Positions 1 to 12,300 of a stretch of 64,000 nt of DNA are shown one piece after another. Location of the stretch: NCBI GenBank assembly GCA_028583405.1, contig CM053256.1, positions 22,541,325 through 22,605,324 on the forward strand, written 5' to 3'. Numbering within the stretch: position 1 is the first letter of the stretch; each line of letters starts with the position of its first letter. The position numbers and the translations under genes are program-made. The DNA comes from Pogonophryne albipinna (lineage: Eukaryota > Chordata > Actinopteri > Perciformes > Artedidraconidae). The notes under the pieces are model-generated. The model saw only the letters and a list, made by a program, of their open reading frames with translations, was not told where the DNA came from and searched no databases.

Positions 1-2897
1 TTTTTAAATGTGTTTCATTGAATGAGATCCTTGTGAATCACAGGGAAGAAAACTTGAGGAATCTGACCGAAGCACATGACAATGTATTCATTTAAATATC
101 ACTGTATGAAAAAATGCACAAGAAGAGGCTTCTGTTTATTTTAATGTAATTACTTCACAAAGAAAGTAAAGGTAAATTGAACTTTGTTCATATATATGTA
201 GGAGACAAATTTAATATAAACATGTAATAAACAAACTCATCATTTGAGTTGTCATCACAATCTTATGAAACAAATATGCATTACATGTATTCTATGCCTT
301 ATTAACCTTTATCTACATGCTGTGGGATGCATCTCTCTGCTTAACATTTGGCAGCCAGATTAATGTGTAACTTGACGATATTGAGGGCTAGAAACAGATA
401 TTCCTTTTTATTGTCTCTTAGAAGACCCCCACGTGTCCTTGAAGCTTTGCGAAGTGTGATTTGTAAATGAGATTGGCGAGTATTACAGACCCTTGGTATT
501 TCTCTTGGCGCCCTGCGATCAATTAAAGCGCGACAATAATAAATGTATACATTTAGAGGGATTTTTCGCTGCGGTGACAAATGATTTTACCCTTGAGCTA
601 TTGACATTGTCTGGGAATAAGCCGTGTCCGTCCCTGTTGTGTATTCTGTCTGAGGGTCCCTTCCTCTGCTCGGGGAGTCTGAGGATATGGCAGACACATA
701 TTCATCATTAACATGAGAGCGTGGATGCACATAGGAAGCACAAGTTCCCATGCATGCAAGTATCTTCCGCCTAATGGGTGGAAAGTCTCTGCCTTGTTGT
801 ACATCTGTGGGCTCGCAGGTCAAACGAAAAGTTAGATTTAATCATTGCTCTTACTTATAATGGGATTTGCAAATAAAGATTTGTGTGGCTGTGTTGCTCG
901 CTGATACCATCTTCAGATGGAGGTAATTGGATCCCCTGTAGTCAACTGAATGATGATTGTGCGCTCTCTTATTAAGTGGGACGACAAAACTGAAGTCTCT
1001 TTGTTGTACCGGTGACATTTTCCCTTGCTCGTTAATTTCGCAACTCTCTTTTCAAAATATTTGTTCCATTTTTCTCTCTCCATGGCGAGCGGATTTACTC
1101 CGTCTCACCCACTTTTCATACTCCTTTTTTTTTTTTGTCCCCGACATGAAAATTGGAAAATATATCTTCTAATCCCCTTTTGATTTTATTCATGGCTTTG
1201 ATATGTTACCTAGTTCATATGATTGATTGGTTGAGGGGGTGATGGAATCGTAGTAATAGAAGTCATTAAGCTGGTGGGGATCTAATATTACCAATCTGCT
1301 AGCTCCTGAAAGATCCATCAATAGGTGAGATATTTTCTCGTGGAGAGGGGGGCGACGCATTTAACATATTTCAATAACGTAATTTTCATGTGGGGCAGGT
1401 CAGGCTCTGAGTACAAAGGGCAATAGCGCTGGAGTGTGTGAGTTGAATCAGGGCGTATGCTAAGCAAATCAATAAAACATTAAAGGCAGCATGCAGAGAG
1501 CAGCCCATTTGGTACCTGTCTGCCAAGGGCAATGGTCTAGCCACTCAGAAAAGAGAGAAGGATTGGAGTTGCTGGGCTTGAGGAATGCTCTGGCACTAAC
1601 ATAATTGGAAGGTAGTTGCCTTATGACTGCAAATTGGGTTTTTGCGCTTCATCAATAGGCGTTTTGACAAGCAGCGTCCATCACGGCGCATCTCACTCTT
1701 GCCACGCCGCGCGGAGAAAGAAGTGTCTCAATAATTACATTAAATCTCTCCGTCTCACCCACCCCCAGCAACCCCTTCCTTATTGTTGGACAAGAAAAGC
1801 AATATGGTATAATTAGGTTTGATTGGGATGGTGGTGGGAAAGGAAGGGGGGTTGGGAGATACGTTTCCGGTGAGATTTGCAGATGAACGAAGTTTCCATA
1901 GCGACGTGCATCTGTGTCCAGTAGTGCGTAAAGCATAAAGCAAGGCACGTGGGCGCGTAGGACAACACACGACATCTGTTGACTGAGAGCATGCCAGGCG
2001 TATTGACACCAACCCGCTGGGAGAGATGAACTGATGGTGTCTAAATGCAGATGTGCACCCGTTAGAAATGACCTGCTGCTGGACAGGTTATGTACATGTT
2101 CACTGTTCACCTGTGATATGTTGGGTAGAAATATGGAAGTGTTTGTTGGGTATAACCTTTTCCTTGGCAGGCTAATGAGCTGAGGACTGGTTGTAATGAT
2201 AGAGGTTTATAAAATGCCGATTTGTTGGTTTTATTAAGCAAAATGTTTGACCAGCTTGGTTCCAGACACTTTAAGTGTTTATGTTTAAATGTAAAGGGTA
2301 GTTTAAGCAGACTTTTCAAATGACCCAACACAAATGCAAATGACGCACATTCCCTTCAAATGGTTGGAGCGTATACATTTGGCTATATCTTAGTTTGGTC
2401 AGAAGTTGGTGCTAATTACAACGCATCAGTAAAAAGAGGAGTTGTAAAGGCTTTGATCCTCAAAAAACAACAAGTCGCCTTCAACATGTAACCCATATAC
2501 GAGAGAAAAATGGAGAGAGGCCTTCAGGAATTTGTTTCAACTGAGAAGTGAAATGTATTCTTGAATGTCAGCTGGCCGTGTACTTTTCATTTTTTTTGCT
2601 ATATGAAAAATAATAGGGGCACTTAAAATATGAAAAACGTCAGACATGGTGAAAAATGTGATATTTTAGGGGTCTCTTTTAGTCTTTTAGTTAGGATTAT
2701 AGTCAGTAAATCTAGGTGAAACCTTAGTCATTATTTCTACCTTACATTATCATGAAAGACACGTTAACAAACAAACAACAAATAAGTCATTAGTAATCTT
2801 TCATTCTGTGTCTTTGTAGCTTGTACGGTAAGTTTTTTAAGGTGTATTCCAAGTATTTCCATGAAGAGGGTAGAGAATAAGATTTTAAAGCTTAACC
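1..2897. other. Intergenic DNA, no gene seen
   Basis: AT-rich sequence with no recognisable coding region. Open frames are short, overlap on both strands and resemble no protein family I know. No repeat family was recognised. A 152-codon minus-strand frame at 1652-2110 is treated as chance because its composition is not protein-like. Confidence 0.6.
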
Positions 2898-3204
2898 ACA
2901 TGTATAACATGCCACAGGCCATAAGACTGATAAACACTTGAACTTTGAAACAACATCCATAACATTAATCTGGCTGCTACTTCGAAATTATCTAATATAT
3001 CATATTCCAATAACTTGTATATAAACTCTTATTGCACTATTTCACTTTTTTTCTTTTTGTATTTACTATTTACTTGCACAATTTGTTTCTGTTGTTCTGT
3101 TTTATTGTGTTGCACTGTTGGAGGAGCCTGTGACCTAAGATTTTCACCGTCATAACTACACTGTAGCTATGTACGTATGACTAATAAAAGCCTTGAACCT
3201 TGAA
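2898..3204 (+). mobile_element. L2-like LINE 3' end, 5'-truncated
   Basis: The fragment begins in the last codons of a LINE ORF2: around 2908-2940 it reads PQAIRLINT then stop. The same ending (PQAIRLLNN stop) closes the larger LINE at 62478-63640. A 3' UTR follows, with a GAGCCTGTGACCTAAGATT motif at about 3124, and it ends in AATAAAAG plus tandem CTTGAACC repeats at 3191-3204, the usual 3' terminus of this LINE type. Only about 300 bases remain, so it is dead on arrival. Assignment to L2 within the jockey supergroup rests on the protein ending and the tail shared within the window. Confidence 0.7.
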
Positions 3205-4628
3205 ATAACAGTAAGAGCATCTAAAACATATCTCAGAAATACTAAAAATACTTTTTTACAGACCAATCAAAGTGTGAATTATATTTTTTTTTATACAATT
3301 TTAAAGATGCCACCAGTTCCTTCAGCCTCAGTAGACCAGAATGCAATGCAGCCATTACTGTACATTATATCCGGACTCGGTTGTTGACAGGAAAAACTGT
3401 CGCTCCACTATCATCATCATTATTGCTCTCATGCAACCCACAGCTGAGCGCAACATGTTAACACAGCAGGCTGAGAAAAAGTGGGTCCATCATAGTAAAT
3501 GATGATACACTGAGATTTTACCCCTGCACTGGGCAGAGAGACTGACAGCTGTGACAGAAAATCAGAGGAATCACACACCAGTCTAATTAATATAATCCTC
3601 CAAACAACACCTGATTTCATGGACTGGTCAATTTTAAGAACAGTTTTGCTTAATTAACAGACTGTTGTTATTCTTGTTTTTCAGACTATTGAAAAGAAAA
3701 CATCAAAATACAAATTAAGGTTTTAGTATTATACACTGCATAGCATCAGTTGATTTCTCTAAATTGACCAAACAATTATAATATGATTGCTTCATTTGCA
3801 TAATTAAATATACCATTTTAGAACATTTCAATTTGGAATGTTTTAAAATGATACATATTAGTATAATGTGTTTGACCTGTTCACCAACTGTCTTACAATT
3901 ATTTACTTCTATAGATTACTACTTATTTAAATTATGTTTTTTTTATTTCCTCAAACTCTCTGTACTTCAGTAATACCTTAATACACATACATTTCCAATT
4001 TCATTCCTATCCATATTCCAAAGGTTTTCATTGAGTGTTTTCATATTTATCATAGCCTTTACATTTTGATAAAGAGATAATTATGTTTCATGGCATTTGA
4101 CAGTTTTCTCAGATTTATCAAGCAATACAAATACAAAATTCCCTCTGTAAGTCTCTGTGAGTCAAATGTTTGCACAACATGAAACAAGAATGTCAAAGCT
4201 AGCTGTATCCAATGTTGGGAAATGTATCCAAATTAGCAAATCTTTAACAAGATCATTCCTTATTTGCATACAAAAGCATACATTTCAGACATGTTAGGGT
4301 TAGGGTTAAGTCAAACAATAAAGATCTTAATGAGAGGTTGATAAATATTTAAATGGTGGCATAATTTAACTGTGGTGTCTGTGAACATAATGTTCACGTA
4401 GAAACATAACAGGCGAGAGATCAGTTCTTAAGTCGTGTGGGAATTGGAGGACAGGGAATTGTATTAGCAAGTGGGAGTGTTCCAACTAACAGTCCAGAGG
4501 GGGGCTGAAAGTTTCAAGGTAGTTTCTAGAAAGACATGAGGATAGATTGACCTCCGAAAACACGGATTTCTTCTGGCTGCATTTGTCACTTAAAGTTTCA
4601 ACATTCTGGAACAAACATTATATTTAAT
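3205..4628. other. Intergenic DNA, nothing recognised
   Basis: AT-rich, with no long open frame and no repeat I recognise. Two tandem TTAGGG units occur near 4296; they are too short to mean anything. Confidence 0.5.
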
Positions 4629-4715
4629 TTGGCTGGTGCTTTTATCCAAAGCAACTTACAATAAGTGCAAAAACCATAGAGATTCAAACTCCGAACAACA
4701 AACCAGTCAGTCCTT
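4629..4715 (+). repeat. SINE/MITE-like core fragment
   Basis: The stretch contains GCTTTTATCCAAAGCAACTTACA, whose counterpart GCTTTTATCTAAAGCGACTTAC occurs at 24260. This core is very common in teleost genomes in short non-autonomous elements. No end or target duplication can be defined, so the superfamily is left open. Confidence 0.45.
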
Positions 4716-7681
4716 ACTTTAATTCCATTATCCACATATTGTCTGGAGTTCTATGAACCCCTCGTCTTTGTGTCTGCTTCTTATAAACACAGAGCAGGAC
4801 AAATAAAACAACAGGAAGCGTATGACAGAACAGATCTGTTTGTAGTACGGTTTGATGTGTCATCACATTCGCTTTATGGATGTTTCTGCTCTTGTTTTTG
4901 TTTTGAAATTGTGTAAACCCTTTTTGCGAGAGATGTACACAGATCAGTGGATGTTTGGATTGCTGCTTGTTTAGTCATCGTGTGTCTGTTATTGCAGTTA
5001 TAATGACGGGCAATAATTGCAAATATCATTTTCATGATGGGGAAACACAAATAGATGCTAGTGTGGGACAATTGAATGTGATATTGTGCTTTTGAATCAT
5101 TAAACCCATTACAGATTAGACCTGATTTGTTTAAAAGAAACGTGAAAAACGACCTCTTTCTTTTCCTCGTGAAGCATTGCCACTGCTCAGGTTTCATAAA
5201 GTCTACTTCGGTTGCCATGTGCGATTTTTCTTCGCAGGAGACCCCTGAAAAAGTAAAAACAATTATCCTGCTATTTTAGAGGCATGTTTCTTTAAAATTG
5301 GACAGTCTGGGGATCTGTAATAAACCTAAGTGCAGGAATGAAGAAAAAGCTCCTTTTAAAGGCATCCACCTTGGGGAGCATGCCACTGGAAATCCTCAGG
5401 CTCTTTTTAATACATCAAAGCAGCAAATTAATCCTGAATACAACACATGTACAGGCAGGTAAATGAAGACAAAGCCACGGTGGACCGAGGCTACATGCCT
5501 CTTATTACAGGCCGTTGATAAACTCCACCTCGAGCCTTACAAATGGCTTATTGGGAGGTGTGGGAGAAACGTATTCTTAATAAGCCTGTCACTTTACAAG
5601 GGAAGTGTAAGCAAGAGAAAAATGAGGTTAAGAACACAGAGACAGTCTTTGCACATAGGCCTACCAATCTTCTAGAAGTCATCCAGTTAGTCATTGTGTA
5701 TCATACAAATACATGGACAGGGTAGTTTAAACAAGACGAGATGAAGAAGGCATCACACATGTAATTGGCTCCAATTATTTGACGCTTAGCTTTCTAAATA
5801 ATACAGATATAAATCCTCATTATTTGTCTCCCTTCTCACTGTGACTAAGCTCTTGCTCGTTGTCATGACAGAGATAGGCGGACCATGTAGTGGAAGATTA
5901 TGGTTATGGAGCGATGACTCAGCTGTCGTGAAGCTGTAGAACGTCAGAATTGTCATCCGGCGCTTAATTGCAGTTATTATTCATTTTTAATTGTCGCATG
6001 ACGGGGATCAGTGGTTGGTACTCTAATAAGAGGTGTACAACCCGCATTTATTGCTACACAAACAAAGGAAATATGTTGGAATCAACATGTGTGCGTGAAC
6101 CTTTTTTTGCGATGAATATTCAAAGGCTACAGTGGCTGCACCTGGAGGAATCATTTTAAAGCTATTAGGCATGAAACTTTAAAAAATAGTATGACAAATA
6201 TGTTTATACTATATTTGGGACCGGTAACATATTTCTCTAATGTTTGTGACAGTTGATAAGCATGAACCAACTCTTTTAACTATCTTCTAAACCATTTTTT
6301 GTTTTGGTGCCAAAAAACATTTCAACCACACCATACAGCAAATGTTCAACCCTAACCCTATATGAAGGTTTTATGAAACCTTAAGTAGAAAAAGTCTTGC
6401 AATAATGGGGCGCACTAATATATACTAGAAAACAAGGTGATTTTACAGTAAAATACCGAATTGTCTCTGAATCTGTCAGACCTGACCCAACCGAACACAA
6501 CAAAGACAAAAACATGTTGTTGTCTAGAATAGCATAACAATGTCTTCATTGTTTGTAGCCAGCAAGATTTGTATGTATTTTCACAACATGTCCTCTATGT
6601 TCGCACAATGAACTGGACTTCCCAAAATCATTCCAGAATGTTGCTGTATTTAATCAATTACTGATTGCAAAATAATGAAACACATTCGCTATTTATTCTT
6701 TTTTCCCTCCAGTTTGGATATTTACCGAATTGGCTACCCATTATGTTGAAGACTGACCCCAAATAGTCCTGTCTCTATTAATGACGAGATTGGCATGAGA
6801 ACAGGTTGGGTTGACAACTGTGTCCTCATCAAAGATAATGTTCGAATCAGCCAACAATCTATGTTTGAAAAGTGTATAGAAAACAATTATTTTCATCCAC
6901 ATTCTGCCAGATTATTATTACAACTCAAATGTAATTACATCAAGACTAATGATCAATGGGCAAAGTGGAATTTTGTACTGATAAAAGGCTTACAGTTAAT
7001 ATTTGCACTTAGTTTAATAGGAGTTAGGGTTAGGGTTACCTATGTAGTATTCCAGGCTGTAGTCTTGTATCATTATTGGCACAGCTGTGCAACTGAGGCA
7101 ACACATGTATTCCCCGCTGGGCTCCAGGACAGTATAATCCCCAAGAGATGACTTCCTTCTGATAGGGAGTTCGGAAAGCTTCCTGTCACTTAGTGCGGTT
7201 TGACGGCATCATCACAGCTGCCATTGATCCGTTCGCTTGACTCTGCATTATTAAGATGACAACCGTGTGCGTCCCAACTGTAATGCATGTCTCGGATCCA
7301 TTATAACCCGATTAGATTCCCCCTCTCCTGGAAGTGCTGCCAGAGAGCATAATCTTTAATGGAATTTGCGTGAAATTAAATTATACGAGCATCAATAAAC
7401 ATAACATAATTCAGAAGAGTAAATGGGCTTAATTTATTGGATGGGCAGGCGTAATGGCACCGGTGTGTATGGAATGAAGACGTCAGGGAGACAGGTTTGG
7501 AACAGCGGGGTAAGAAGGGGTTGACAAATACATCATCGTTGTGTGTGTGTGCGCATTTTTGTGTGTTTGTGTGTGAGGGAGCGTTCGTGTGGTAGCGTTT
7601 GTGACACTTTAAGTGAGAAAGATAAATGTTAACGATGAGGCATAGCAGGGTCGTCACTGCTCTTATTATTCTGTATTCACT

Positions 7682-7683
<2 letters not shown>
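4716..7683. other. Intergenic DNA with possible conserved stretch
   Basis: No coding region seen. Around 5690-6000 the base composition is more even and rich in TAATTA/CAATTA and TGACTCA-like words, as in vertebrate non-coding enhancers, but no comparison can be made here. Short TTAGGG pairs occur at 6350 (reverse) and 7022. Confidence 0.4.

Positions 7684-7778
<95 letters not shown>
7684..7778. repeat. (TG)n microsatellite, about 47 units
   Basis: Uninterrupted TG dinucleotides over 95 bases. Frames through it encode only Cys-Val or Thr-His runs and are not genes. Confidence 0.98.
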
Positions 7779-7780
<2 letters not shown>

Positions 7781-7909
7781 AATATTCCGAGGCAGGGATT
7801 TAGAACAGCAGGAAACTGGCAGACTCTTCATCCACATGAGTGGGTAAAGAAAGTTCAACCTTTTATTAGAGAGGACTGTAATTTAATGGGCAGGGTGCAC
7901 ACATGGGCC

Positions 7910-8115
7910 GAGGAAGAGATGAAGACAGAAGGGGGGAGGGAGGGAGGGATAGAGATGAAGATTAGATTGAGAGACGAAAGAAAGAAATAGCAAGAAAGCA
8001 ACAGAGAGTGAGACAGAAAATGGGTGGGAAAAAAAAGTTGAAAAGGCTGGGGTGAAAACATATTGAGAGATAGGGTGAGAAAAAGTGTGAGTGTGTGTGG
8101 GGGGGAGGGGGCTTT
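7910..8115. repeat. Purine-rich low-complexity tract
   Basis: Nearly all A and G on the + strand, with runs such as GGGGGGAGGGAGGGAGGG near 7931 and GGGGGGAGGGGG near 8099. There is no coding signal. Confidence 0.75.
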
Positions 8116-8439
8116 CAGAGGATGATTTGATGGAGTGGCTCCGCAGCTGTAACAGTCAAGTGTTTGATTGCCCGGGCGGGAATCGCGTGAGGTTGTCATT
8201 TTGCGCCCTTAACCTTTTTTTCGCGGGTGCTTTTCTTTTTTTGGGGTGGGAGGTTAATAATCAAAAATGATCTGCTTCACTAGAGCAGATAAATAGTGTC
8301 AAACACAGCTGGGACAGAGAGGGGTTGACTGGCCACCACAGAGCTAAATTGATGGTTGTAACAGCGGAGGAGAAGAGGGGAAAAAAAGGCCCCCTCACTC
8401 TACTGTATGACATGAATAGACTTCTAGGTGTCGCCTTTT

Positions 8440-8465
8440 TTTTCTTCTTCTTCTTCTTCTTCTTC
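8440..8465. repeat. (TTC)n microsatellite
   Basis: About eight TTC units following a T-run. Confidence 0.9.
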
Positions 8466-8921
8466 GTCTTTTCTGCTCTGGCGCTTTGTGACGGGTTGCA
8501 GTCAGAAGCCAGGAGGCGCGGATGTAAAGTCTAAACTTCTGAACCCGACACGGCGCCTTTACAACGGCCTTTCAATCCCCTGAGAGGTTGACATTTGTAT
8601 TCATTCTTTTTTTTGCTCCCTTTCAGTCAGGTTGTGTGTTAAAGAAATGTTGACTGCGTGAGGGATTATGTCACAGCCACACATAGACACACACCTACAC
8701 ACAATAAGGCGGAAGCTGTTGAAGACATATGTCATTGTCATGCTTTTTTTCTCCCCTCCTCCCACAAGGCCTGACTGTTTTTGAAAGATATACTGTCCAC
8801 AAAAGCCTCTTCTTCTTTATCCTATAAATCTGTTTGTGTGGCGGATAAAAGGAGATGGACTGAGCGGGAAAGAAAAAAGGAACTCAGTTTACTTTGTCAT
8901 CTTTCACCCTACACCTCCACT

Positions 8922-8941
8922 CCCCCCCCCCCCCCCCCCCC
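8922..8941. repeat. Poly-C run of 20
   Basis: Twenty consecutive C on the + strand. The length may be unreliable because of sequencing slippage. Confidence 0.9.
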
Positions 8942-9074
8942 ATACCCCTCGCTCCGGCACCAGATTTGTGGCCATAATCGTGGATAACTTACAGTATAAT
9001 CTTGTTTGTTCCTTTCTTAAATGGAGCGATAACATCTCTCCGGATCATGAGTGAAAGGACAGCAAGAGAAAAAA

Positions 9075-9100
9075 GGGGGGAGGAGGGAGGAGGGGTTGGG
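9075..9100 (+). other. Potential G-quadruplex motif
   Basis: Four G-runs of three or more (GGGGGG, GGG, GGGG, GGG) separated by loops of up to four bases fit the G3+N1-7 rule. It lies about 160 bases upstream of a CA microsatellite. Whether it folds in the cell is unknown. Confidence 0.6.
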
Positions 9101-9210
9101 AGTGGAGCAACGGGGGAGGTGGGAAAGGATAGAGAGGCTGTTGCACTTCTTTTCTTTATGTGGAAATCCTATAGTGCTGGCGTTTATGACCAGCTGCCCG
9201 ACTGCTTCCA

Positions 9211-9250
9211 CTCCACAATTTACAAACCCCCTCCACAATTTACAAACCCC
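9211..9250. repeat. Tandem duplication of a 20-mer
   Basis: CTCCACAATTTACAAACCCC occurs twice head to tail, directly before the CA microsatellite. Confidence 0.95.

Positions 9251-9256
<6 letters not shown>

Positions 9257-9317
<61 letters not shown>
9257..9317. repeat. (CA)n microsatellite, about 30 units
   Basis: Uninterrupted CA dinucleotides over 61 bases. Confidence 0.98.
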
Positions 9318-9319
<2 letters not shown>

Positions 9320-12300
9320 AACACGCAACGTAGGCACAGTGTTATCTGGACAACCGACACTAATAAATATCTGCAATATAAGAGGTCAGCAAAGGTCGAT
9401 CGGTGAGGATGATCCCCTGTCATCATTTGTTTAAGGACCTGCATCCAATAGCTGTTTTGGGGACAGTCAATGTTGTGTGGGTGTGTTTGGTTTGAGGAGG
9501 AAGTGGGGGGGTGGGGGTAAATGTGAACAGTTCATTATTAGGTGAAGTGAAATGGGCTTTTGTTTAGATCAGTCACAGCCGTAAGAGCTCCCAGTGACAC
9601 GGGCAGATAAACTGGGTTAAAAAATCCTTACTGGGAGCATCGCATTTGTGATGATTGGTGATGTTTATCTTATTAAATACAGTGGAAATCAATCGTTGAG
9701 GGTGAACCCCGTAAACTCACTTTAGTCTGACTTTTGGCTTGTGTGCTTCAGGGGAAAAGGTTGCATGCGTGCAAAAGAAGAGGTGCTTAAAACCGTTATT
9801 GTTTTGGTTAATAGATACCTTACGATGATCACTGACTAGAGTTCAGGGATTATCCAAAGGCTGTATATATAAAGGGATTATCCTGAGAGTTATTTCAATG
9901 TTGATCCTTATTCTGGTCTTTCAGTTCACTCAAGTAATTACAGTATGAAAGCTAAAAACAGTAGTGCGCTCACAGAGCTACATGATGAATCATTGTTAAA
10001 AAAAGATTACAAATTGTGTTAATTTAAGCCATATTTCTATTATTTCAGACAGCTCAAGCCAAAAATACATTTCATCACCTGAAAAATGCTTTCTCATTAT
10101 GCTGATATCACAAAAAATATATCAAAATATATAAAGTTGTTAACGATTATTGATAGTCAATAATGTATCAAATGGAGTAAAATAAGAATTTCTTTACCCG
10201 TTAACTCAGCCAACATTTTAGCATATACTTTATTAAATTATGTACGTGTTTATAAGAGATGTTTACATTATTTAACATTCTTATTTATTAAAAAAACATT
10301 CAGTAACTGCTCATAAATGGATTGTGTGTTATAAACCATAATGAATGTTAATGTTCTTCTTATAAAGGCATGATAATGACATTTAAGTCAAATGTCACCA
10401 TAGTGGTTCACAATCACTGACCGATACGGACACATTCAAATCATCTTGAGAATGACAAGATTATTATTTTTTTGTCATTTAAAATATGACAACCTTCTCC
10501 CTGGCTGTGGTTTCACCGATATCAAATGCTTTACACTTTATCGTTAATTATTTTAAATATGGAAAGAAACAGCATTATAATGCATTTATTTTGACTCCTC
10601 TGCCAAAGTAATGTAAGGCCTGACTAAAGTGTAAAGTGCCTGTGTTGTTGGGAGGCGAGGCACAGGGGCATAAACAACAGCTCAGGGCCTAGAGGACAGC
10701 TCTGAGATGCAGATCCCTCATCAGGAGGGATATAGAAATGTACGCCTTGTTAATTATTTAAAAGGCCGCGCAGGCGCAGGAGCTTTACCGATAACGCCGA
10801 TCAGAGATGAGGGCTTGTTTGCTCACGGTTGAGGAAAACCTTGATAAAGAAGACCCAAGTCTTAGCTTTGTAACCGCTTGACTTTTAGACCTTCCCTGTG
10901 TCCAGGGTGTGTCTGATGGATGGGCCTGCATTTCTCCAGCTTTAGAATCACCCTCCATGAACACACCCATGTCTTCAATGCACCCCCCTCTCCAAGCCTA
11001 GACAGGTGATACAAGTGTATATTTATTTATTTCCTTTAATACTCTTCTTTATCTCATCCGTTGTAAGTAGGCCTGTGAGATTGATCAATATTTAATTTTC
11101 TGGGAGAAGGCGTGGGGAGGAATCACAGTGACACTCAGGAAATCTTCCCCATCCTCTCCCTTCCTCATCTCTTGTCTCATTCAATTCCTCTATCAATCCC
11201 CCCGACATCTTCTCATTCACACCTTCTTCCTGTTACTCTGTTAACCATTGTTTCCCCATGCTGTACAAAGAAGGGTCCGCTAGCTTGGATTGTCACCGTG
11301 ACAGAAAAACAGGGCTTAGGTTAACCTCTAATGTAATGAAGGATCATAAAGGGAGTTGCTGTGCCCTCTCGCAGGAAGACCTTGCTCTGAACAGGGCCCT
11401 TTGGTGACCTTTGATCCCATATGGTCATTGCCCTGTGCTTGGATGTGCCCTTTAATGACTGAGCAGTCTAATCAATGGATCATTTTTCACTTTGAAGACT
11501 GGGAGGTCTAGCTTTTTATCATAAGCAGAGGAGAAGAGATCAACGATAAAAGAAAATAGGTTGTTGAAAGTCGTCTTTTTTTCTGTTTCCATCTGTAACT
11601 GGTGGCAATCTTAGAGGACGCTGACCCGTTGATGATCTTTGCAAAACCTTGAATTTGCATCGGGGAACATAAAGGATGAGCAGTGACAGAGCAAAATCAC
11701 TGCATTGCTTCGGTTTTAAAATGAGAAATTGGAGTCCATCGGGTCTTGCCAATAAAGCCTTGAGACAACTGCTTAGTCAGGTTCAATTAATCATGGGTTT
11801 TTGTCGATGTATTTGAAACATATTGTCGTCGGTGACATGATCCATTATTATCTTGAGCCTTGTTTAATGAACCCATACATTTGATTTAATTATGACAAAA
11901 CTAAATATTGTTCTTCCTTTTTTTTGGAAGCACAGATTTTGGAAAGTATCTTTTGTTTATGTTAAATGGCTTTGAATCGAAGCAGCAAACACGTGTTGTG
12001 AAAAATAAGGGTATTTTTTTTCCCTTCTTGATGCCATTTTACAGAAGAATGTTAAATGGATCTCTGTGATTAAACACATTCTCACATTTGGTCCAAATAC
12101 CAAGCATCCCTGTTTTGCTCCTTATATATTATCTTTACAGTAGATGATCATGAAAGGAAGCTGATAGTTTTGACTGCAGGCCATCGCTGCTCTTGTCAGA
12201 TAGAGGGCAGTGCCATCTTGGCTCTCATTATACCCCCCCCCCCCCCCATTCCCTTTGCCTCTCTTGGTAATCGCCACCATAAGGATGAAGGAATTTCTCA

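Noticed and set aside
1652..2110. 152-codon minus-strand frame
   Set aside because: No recognisable domain, unlikely composition, and a second frame overlaps it; judged chance.
4296..4310. Telomere-like TTAGGG units (also near 6350, 7022 and 12785)
   Set aside because: Only two units each, so no interstitial telomeric array.
7376..7858. 160-codon minus-strand frame with a Thr-His run
   Set aside because: It is the (TG)n microsatellite read on the other strand; there is no domain outside the repeat.
9002..9444. Several overlapping frames through the CA repeat
   Set aside because: Their length comes from the dinucleotide repeat, which has no stops; the flanks are low complexity.
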